Source: a bacterium
GTDB lineage: Bacteria; Nitrospinota_A; UBA7883; JACRGQ01
Length of the DNA: 8,415 bases
Assembly (NCBI GenBank): GCA_021815535.1
Contig: JAKAGL010000090.1
Coordinates: forward strand, 1 to 8,415
Direction of reading: 5' to 3'
Under the pieces are notes generated by a model. It had not been told where the DNA came from. It searched no databases and was given only the letters and a program-made list of their open reading frames with translations. This document shows, one piece after another, positions 5,484 through 8,415 of the stretch (positions are counted from its first letter, which is position 1; each line of letters starts with the position of its first letter). Position numbers and translations under genes: made by a program.

Positions 5484-7304
5484 GTGAAGAATATCCGTAT
5501 TCTGTTGGTAGATGACGACGAAATCGACCGGATGGCGGTAGTGCGGCTGGTTCGCACTCAAAATCTTCCCTATAGCTTGGATTCCGCAACCAGTCTGGCT
5601 GAAGCGCGTGAAAAGCTGGAGCACCACAGCTATGATCTAATATTAGTAGACTTTATGCTCGGAGATGGTACCGGTATTGAGTTGATGCCAAACTCACAAG
5701 GTACCCCAGTAATCTTCGTTACCGGCAGTGGAGATGAACATATCGCTGTTAATGCCATGAAAATGGGAGCCTACGATTACCTTATTAAAGATCCTGAACG
5801 GAATTACCTGACGATATTGCCGCAAACAGTGGAAAGTGTTATCGCTCGTAAAGAAGCGGAAGATACCGTGCGCCAGCTTTCCAGTGTAGTGGAACAAACC
5901 GCCGATGCCGTTATCATTACCGGCCGCGACGGATTCATACAATACGTCAACCCGGCATTCACCAGTCTTACCGGCTTCAGCTCCCAGGAGGCGCGTGGAA
6001 ACACCCCGGCCATCCTGAAATCGGGTCATCACCCGGCGGCATTCTATGAAAACCTTTGGAAAACCATCCTCTCCGGACATACATTTCATGCGGAAATCCA
6101 TAACCGCGCCAAAGACGGCCATATTTATATCGAAGAGAAATCGATTACCCCAATCAAGGATAAGCGGGGCGCGATCACCCATTTTGTCTCCGCCGGGCGT
6201 GACATCACGGAACGCAAACACGCGGAAGAAGAGCTTCGAAAAGCCAAGGAAAACGCCGAAGAAGCGACGCTCCTTAAGGATAAATTCGTTTCACTCGTAT
6301 CGCATGATCTGCGGGGGCCCCTTGCCACCATGATAGGTTTTCTAAAACTAACCGCCGATGATGTTGACGCCCATGTTTCAACTAATACGCTAAAACGGAT
6401 CAATATAGCCATCGATTCAGCGAAAAGAATGAATGACCTGATTGAAGAGCTTCTGAGCATTAGCCGCCTAAAAACAGGGAAAATACAACCAAAGCTCCGG
6501 TTTCTGGACGTCAACTACCTCGTACTCAAGGTAATAAGTGCCTTTGCCCCAATGGCTGAATCGAAACGTATCATTCTTAAAAATGACATTCCCGACAAAT
6601 ACCGTCTTTTTGCGGATCCCACTCTTTTTTACCAGGTCTTGCAAAACCTCGTTGGCAATGCTGTGAAATTTTGCCGTGCTGGCGACCACATACGGATATT
6701 TATCCCAGATGGAAAACCATCCACCGTCGCGGTGAGCGATTCGGGGATAGGAATAGAGCCCTCACGCGCCACCCGGCTTTTTAATTATGAAGAAAAGACT
6801 TCCACTACCGGCACAGCCGGTGAAAGCGGCACTGGATTGGGGCTTCCCCTTTCGCGCGATATCATTCTTGCCCACGGCGGTAATTTGCTTTTGGAATCCG
6901 AGCCTGGCAAGGGAGCCACTTTTTATGCCATACTTCCAGATGTACGTCCTCTGCTCCTGCTGGTGGAGGACGATGCTAAATCCACAAAGACTATCATCGA
7001 TATGCTGGCGCCCCTTGATGTAACGGTTATTACTGCCGCCAATGGAAAGGAGGGCCTTGACATCGCCCGCACACAGCACCCGCACATCATTCTTTCCGAT
7101 TTGATAATGCCGGTAATGGACGGTTATACGTTTATCAGGGAACTTAAACTTGATGAATTGACCAGAGAAACCCCAGTGATCGTATTGACCAGCGCGGGTC
7201 TTGAAGAAAGGGAAAAAGCCTTTAGGCTTGGCGCGGATGACTTCGTTATAAAACCCGCCTCAGATGATGACTTACTTCCCCGCATCCGCCGATTCATAAG
7301 CTAA
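5484..7304 (+). CDS. Hybrid histidine kinase, REC-PAS-HisKA-HATPase-REC
   Basis: A soluble 606-aa hybrid kinase. REC1 (about 4-118) has Asp10-12, phospho-acceptor Asp56, Thr80 and Lys102. PAS is at about 131-245, followed by a charged coiled-coil linker. HisKA has His274 in SHDLRGPL. The ATPase has an N-box (LQNLVGNAVKF), G1 DSGIG (419-423) and G2 GTGLGL (449-454). REC2 (about 488-606) has Glu495-Asp497, Asp539, Thr569 and Lys590. No membrane helix is seen, so it is cytoplasmic. The start is taken as GTG 5484, 7 nt after the preceding stop. The reading frame is open further upstream to 5340, but that part overlaps the response regulator and does not look like a receiver domain. The upstream Shine-Dalgarno is weak (GAGAGAAG), which suggests coupling to upstream translation. 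REC1 may receive phosphate from the first kinase and gate this kinase; REC2 may take the internal phosphate. No output domain is present. Confidence 0.92.
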   Translation: MKNIRILLVDDDEIDRMAVVRLVRTQNLPYSLDSATSLAEAREKLEHHSYDLILVDFMLGDGTGIELMPNSQGTPVIFVTGSGDEHIAVNAMKMGAYDYLIKDPERNYLTILPQTVESVIARKEAEDTVRQLSSVVEQTADAVIITGRDGFIQYVNPAFTSLTGFSSQEARGNTPAILKSGHHPAAFYENLWKTILSGHTFHAEIHNRAKDGHIYIEEKSITPIKDKRGAITHFVSAGRDITERKHAEEELRKAKENAEEATLLKDKFVSLVSHDLRGPLATMIGFLKLTADDVDAHVSTNTLKRINIAIDSAKRMNDLIEELLSISRLKTGKIQPKLRFLDVNYLVLKVISAFAPMAESKRIILKNDIPDKYRLFADPTLFYQVLQNLVGNAVKFCRAGDHIRIFIPDGKPSTVAVSDSGIGIEPSRATRLFNYEEKTSTTGTAGESGTGLGLPLSRDIILAHGGNLLLESEPGKGATFYAILPDVRPLLLLVEDDAKSTKTIIDMLAPLDVTVITAANGKEGLDIARTQHPHIILSDLIMPVMDGYTFIRELKLDELTRETPVIVLTSAGLEEREKAFRLGADDFVIKPASDDDLLPRIRRFIS

Positions 7305-7312
7305 ACACCCAC

Positions 7313-7349
7313 CGGATCAAACGAATCCGCCCGATTTTGCAGGCAAAAT
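7313..7349. repeat. Weak hairpins in the convergent spacer
   Basis: Two small inverted repeats lie between the convergent hybrid kinase and phosphorylase genes: CGGAT 7313-7317 with ATCCG 7325-7329 (7-nt loop, followed on the + strand by CCCGATTTT), and ATTTTG 7334-7339 with CAAAAT 7344-7349 (4-nt loop). Either could contribute to termination, the first for the + strand. Both are short, and neither has a proper T-run, so no intrinsic terminator can be called. Confidence 0.25.
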
Positions 7350-7388
7350 GGTTAAATCCCCAGCATTCCCTATGATTAAGAACCGCGG

Positions 7389-8415
7389 TCAGCCCCACAG
7401 AATGAGGCCAGGGATGTATTGCAGCACCAAGTGTTCGTGGTGAGGAAGCACTCGGATGGCATAACCATGCAAACCCGCGTTATCGCAGGGGATTTCGCCT
7501 GAAAAACGGTAAACGCCGCTGCTGGTCACCCCTTCAACCTCCATAATAGCGCTTTTCCCCTCTTCTATCTGGCCAGCCATATCCATCGGCCCGTAATAGC
7601 ATTCCACCACAATATCTTCCGGGCTTATAACGCCTAGTTGCAGAACAGCAGTTACTTTTTTCTTTTCACCTACTTTGAAAGAATCAGTGCTACCATTGAC
7701 TTCCAGCACTTTCATTTCACTCCAATGGGTTTCGAGCCTTTTCTTCCAGACCGCGAGTTGTTTTATGATGGCGGGATCTTTTTGCACATAGTTTTGCCAA
7801 CGCAACCCCAACGGCAGGTAGAATTTTTCCGCGTATTCGCGCAACATCCGGTTGGTGTTGAACATGGCGTTAAGCTGGGTCATACTCGCTTTCATTTTCC
7901 GCACCCAGCCACGCGGAAGGTTATCGGCCGCGCGTTCGTAAAAGAGCGGAACTATGTCGCGCTCCAAAAGATCATAGATGGCGCGGCTTTCCACGGCATC
8001 CTGAACATTCTGATCTTCATAGTTTTCTCCCGCGCCTATGGCCCAGCCGACTTCGGGAACATAGGCCTCATCCCACCAACCATCGCGGATTGAAAAGTTT
8101 ATGGCACCGTTCGCGCTGGCCTTCATTCCAGACGTACCGCTTGCTTCCATTGGGCGCCGCGGAGTATTCAACCACACGTCGCATCCTTGCACCAAATAAC
8201 GCGCAACGTCTATATCGTAGTTTTCCAGAAAGACAAGCCGGCGGCGGAATTCATCCTTGTCGCATGCATGGATGATGTTTTTTATTATGTTCTTGCCCTC
8301 TATGTCACGGGGATGCGCCTTACCGGCGATGATGATCTGCATTGGCCGGTCTTTGTTATTGAGAATCCGGGAAAGCCGCTCCTCATCACGCAAAATCAGG
8401 TTTCCCCGCTTATAG
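7389..8415 (-). CDS. glgP: Alpha-glucan phosphorylase, C-terminal part (gene cut by window edge)
   Basis: The gene is read leftwards and its 5' part is missing. The frame is open to the window edge, with the first full codon at 8414, leaving 341 codons before the TGA at 7389-7391. A TTG at 8393 is internal, not a start, because the codons before it (YKRGNLIL) continue family-like sequence. Counted from 8414: GKAHP at 31-35 and EASGTSGMK at 90-98, where Lys98 is the residue expected to bind pyridoxal phosphate, then the DGWWDE segment typical of the shorter GlgP/MalP type. The GT35 enzyme releases glucose 1-phosphate from glycogen or maltodextrins in the cytoplasm. The last 100 or so residues form the beta-rich tail usual for this subfamily. 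It converges on the signalling operon with an 84-nt gap and is probably functionally separate. The symbol glgP is the common name; malP is possible. Confidence 0.92.
   Translation of the reverse strand, partial: YKRGNLILRDEERLSRILNNKDRPMQIIIAGKAHPRDIEGKNIIKNIIHACDKDEFRRRLVFLENYDIDVARYLVQGCDVWLNTPRRPMEASGTSGMKASANGAINFSIRDGWWDEAYVPEVGWAIGAGENYEDQNVQDAVESRAIYDLLERDIVPLFYERAADNLPRGWVRKMKASMTQLNAMFNTNRMLREYAEKFYLPLGLRWQNYVQKDPAIIKQLAVWKKRLETHWSEMKVLEVNGSTDSFKVGEKKKVTAVLQLGVISPEDIVVECYYGPMDMAGQIEEGKSAIMEVEGVTSSGVYRFSGEIPCDNAGLHGYAIRVLPHHEHLVLQYIPGLILWG

Noticed and set aside
5694..6221. 175-codon open frame antisense to the hybrid kinase
   Set aside because: Shadow frame over the REC1-PAS region, which is clearly coding on the + strand; no independent support.
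7305..7388. Strong bidirectional terminator between the convergent genes
   Set aside because: Only 5-6 bp stems without a T-run are visible; this does not meet the standard for an intrinsic terminator.
8391..8393. TTG at 8393 as the start of the phosphorylase gene
   Set aside because: The codons upstream to the window edge continue family-like sequence, so the gene is truncated by the window and not started here.

Overview
The window is an ordinary-looking bacterial chromosome segment with five complete genes on the + strand and one gene on the - strand that runs off the right edge. Base composition is fairly balanced. There are no insertion sequences, tRNA or rRNA genes, CRISPR repeats or phage genes. 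Two-component sensors rich in PAS domains, an Rcp1-like response regulator and a GT35 alpha-glucan phosphorylase suggest a free-living, environmental, probably Gram-negative bacterium. I considered Nitrospirota, Nitrospinota or Desulfobacterota, but the sequence alone does not settle the phylum.

Left part (1-2669): a near-consensus sigma70-type promoter (TTGACA, 17 bp, TACAAT) drives a 177-aa stand-alone HNH endonuclease-like protein. It is followed after a short gap by uvrB, the damage-recognition helicase of nucleotide excision repair. uvrB appears to have its own perfect extended -10 promoter (TGCTATAAT) lying directly against the start codon. The predicted transcript would therefore begin at or next to the ATG that gives the family-typical N-terminus, making it a probable leaderless mRNA. 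No Shine-Dalgarno sequence is visible there.

Middle part (2670-7304): a tightly packed signalling operon. It holds a membrane-anchored histidine kinase with three PAS domains, a single-domain Rcp1-like response regulator (4-nt GTGA overlap), and a soluble hybrid kinase with the order REC-PAS-HisKA-HATPase-REC (7-nt gap). All transmitter and receiver catalytic residues appear intact. The three proteins supply two kinase cores and three receiver domains but no DNA-binding, cyclic-di-GMP or other output domain. The likely reading is a branched phosphorelay or a protein-protein signalling module whose final effector is outside the window.

Right part (7305-8415): an 84-nt convergent spacer with only weak hairpins, then the C-terminal 341 codons of an alpha-glucan phosphorylase of the short GlgP/MalP type on the - strand, including its pyridoxal-phosphate lysine motif. 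It is probably unrelated to the signalling genes.

I see no clearly new defence, mobile or biosynthetic system. The most checkable observations are the leaderless uvrB promoter, the signalling cassette without an output domain, and an unusual insertion in the second PAS domain of the first kinase.
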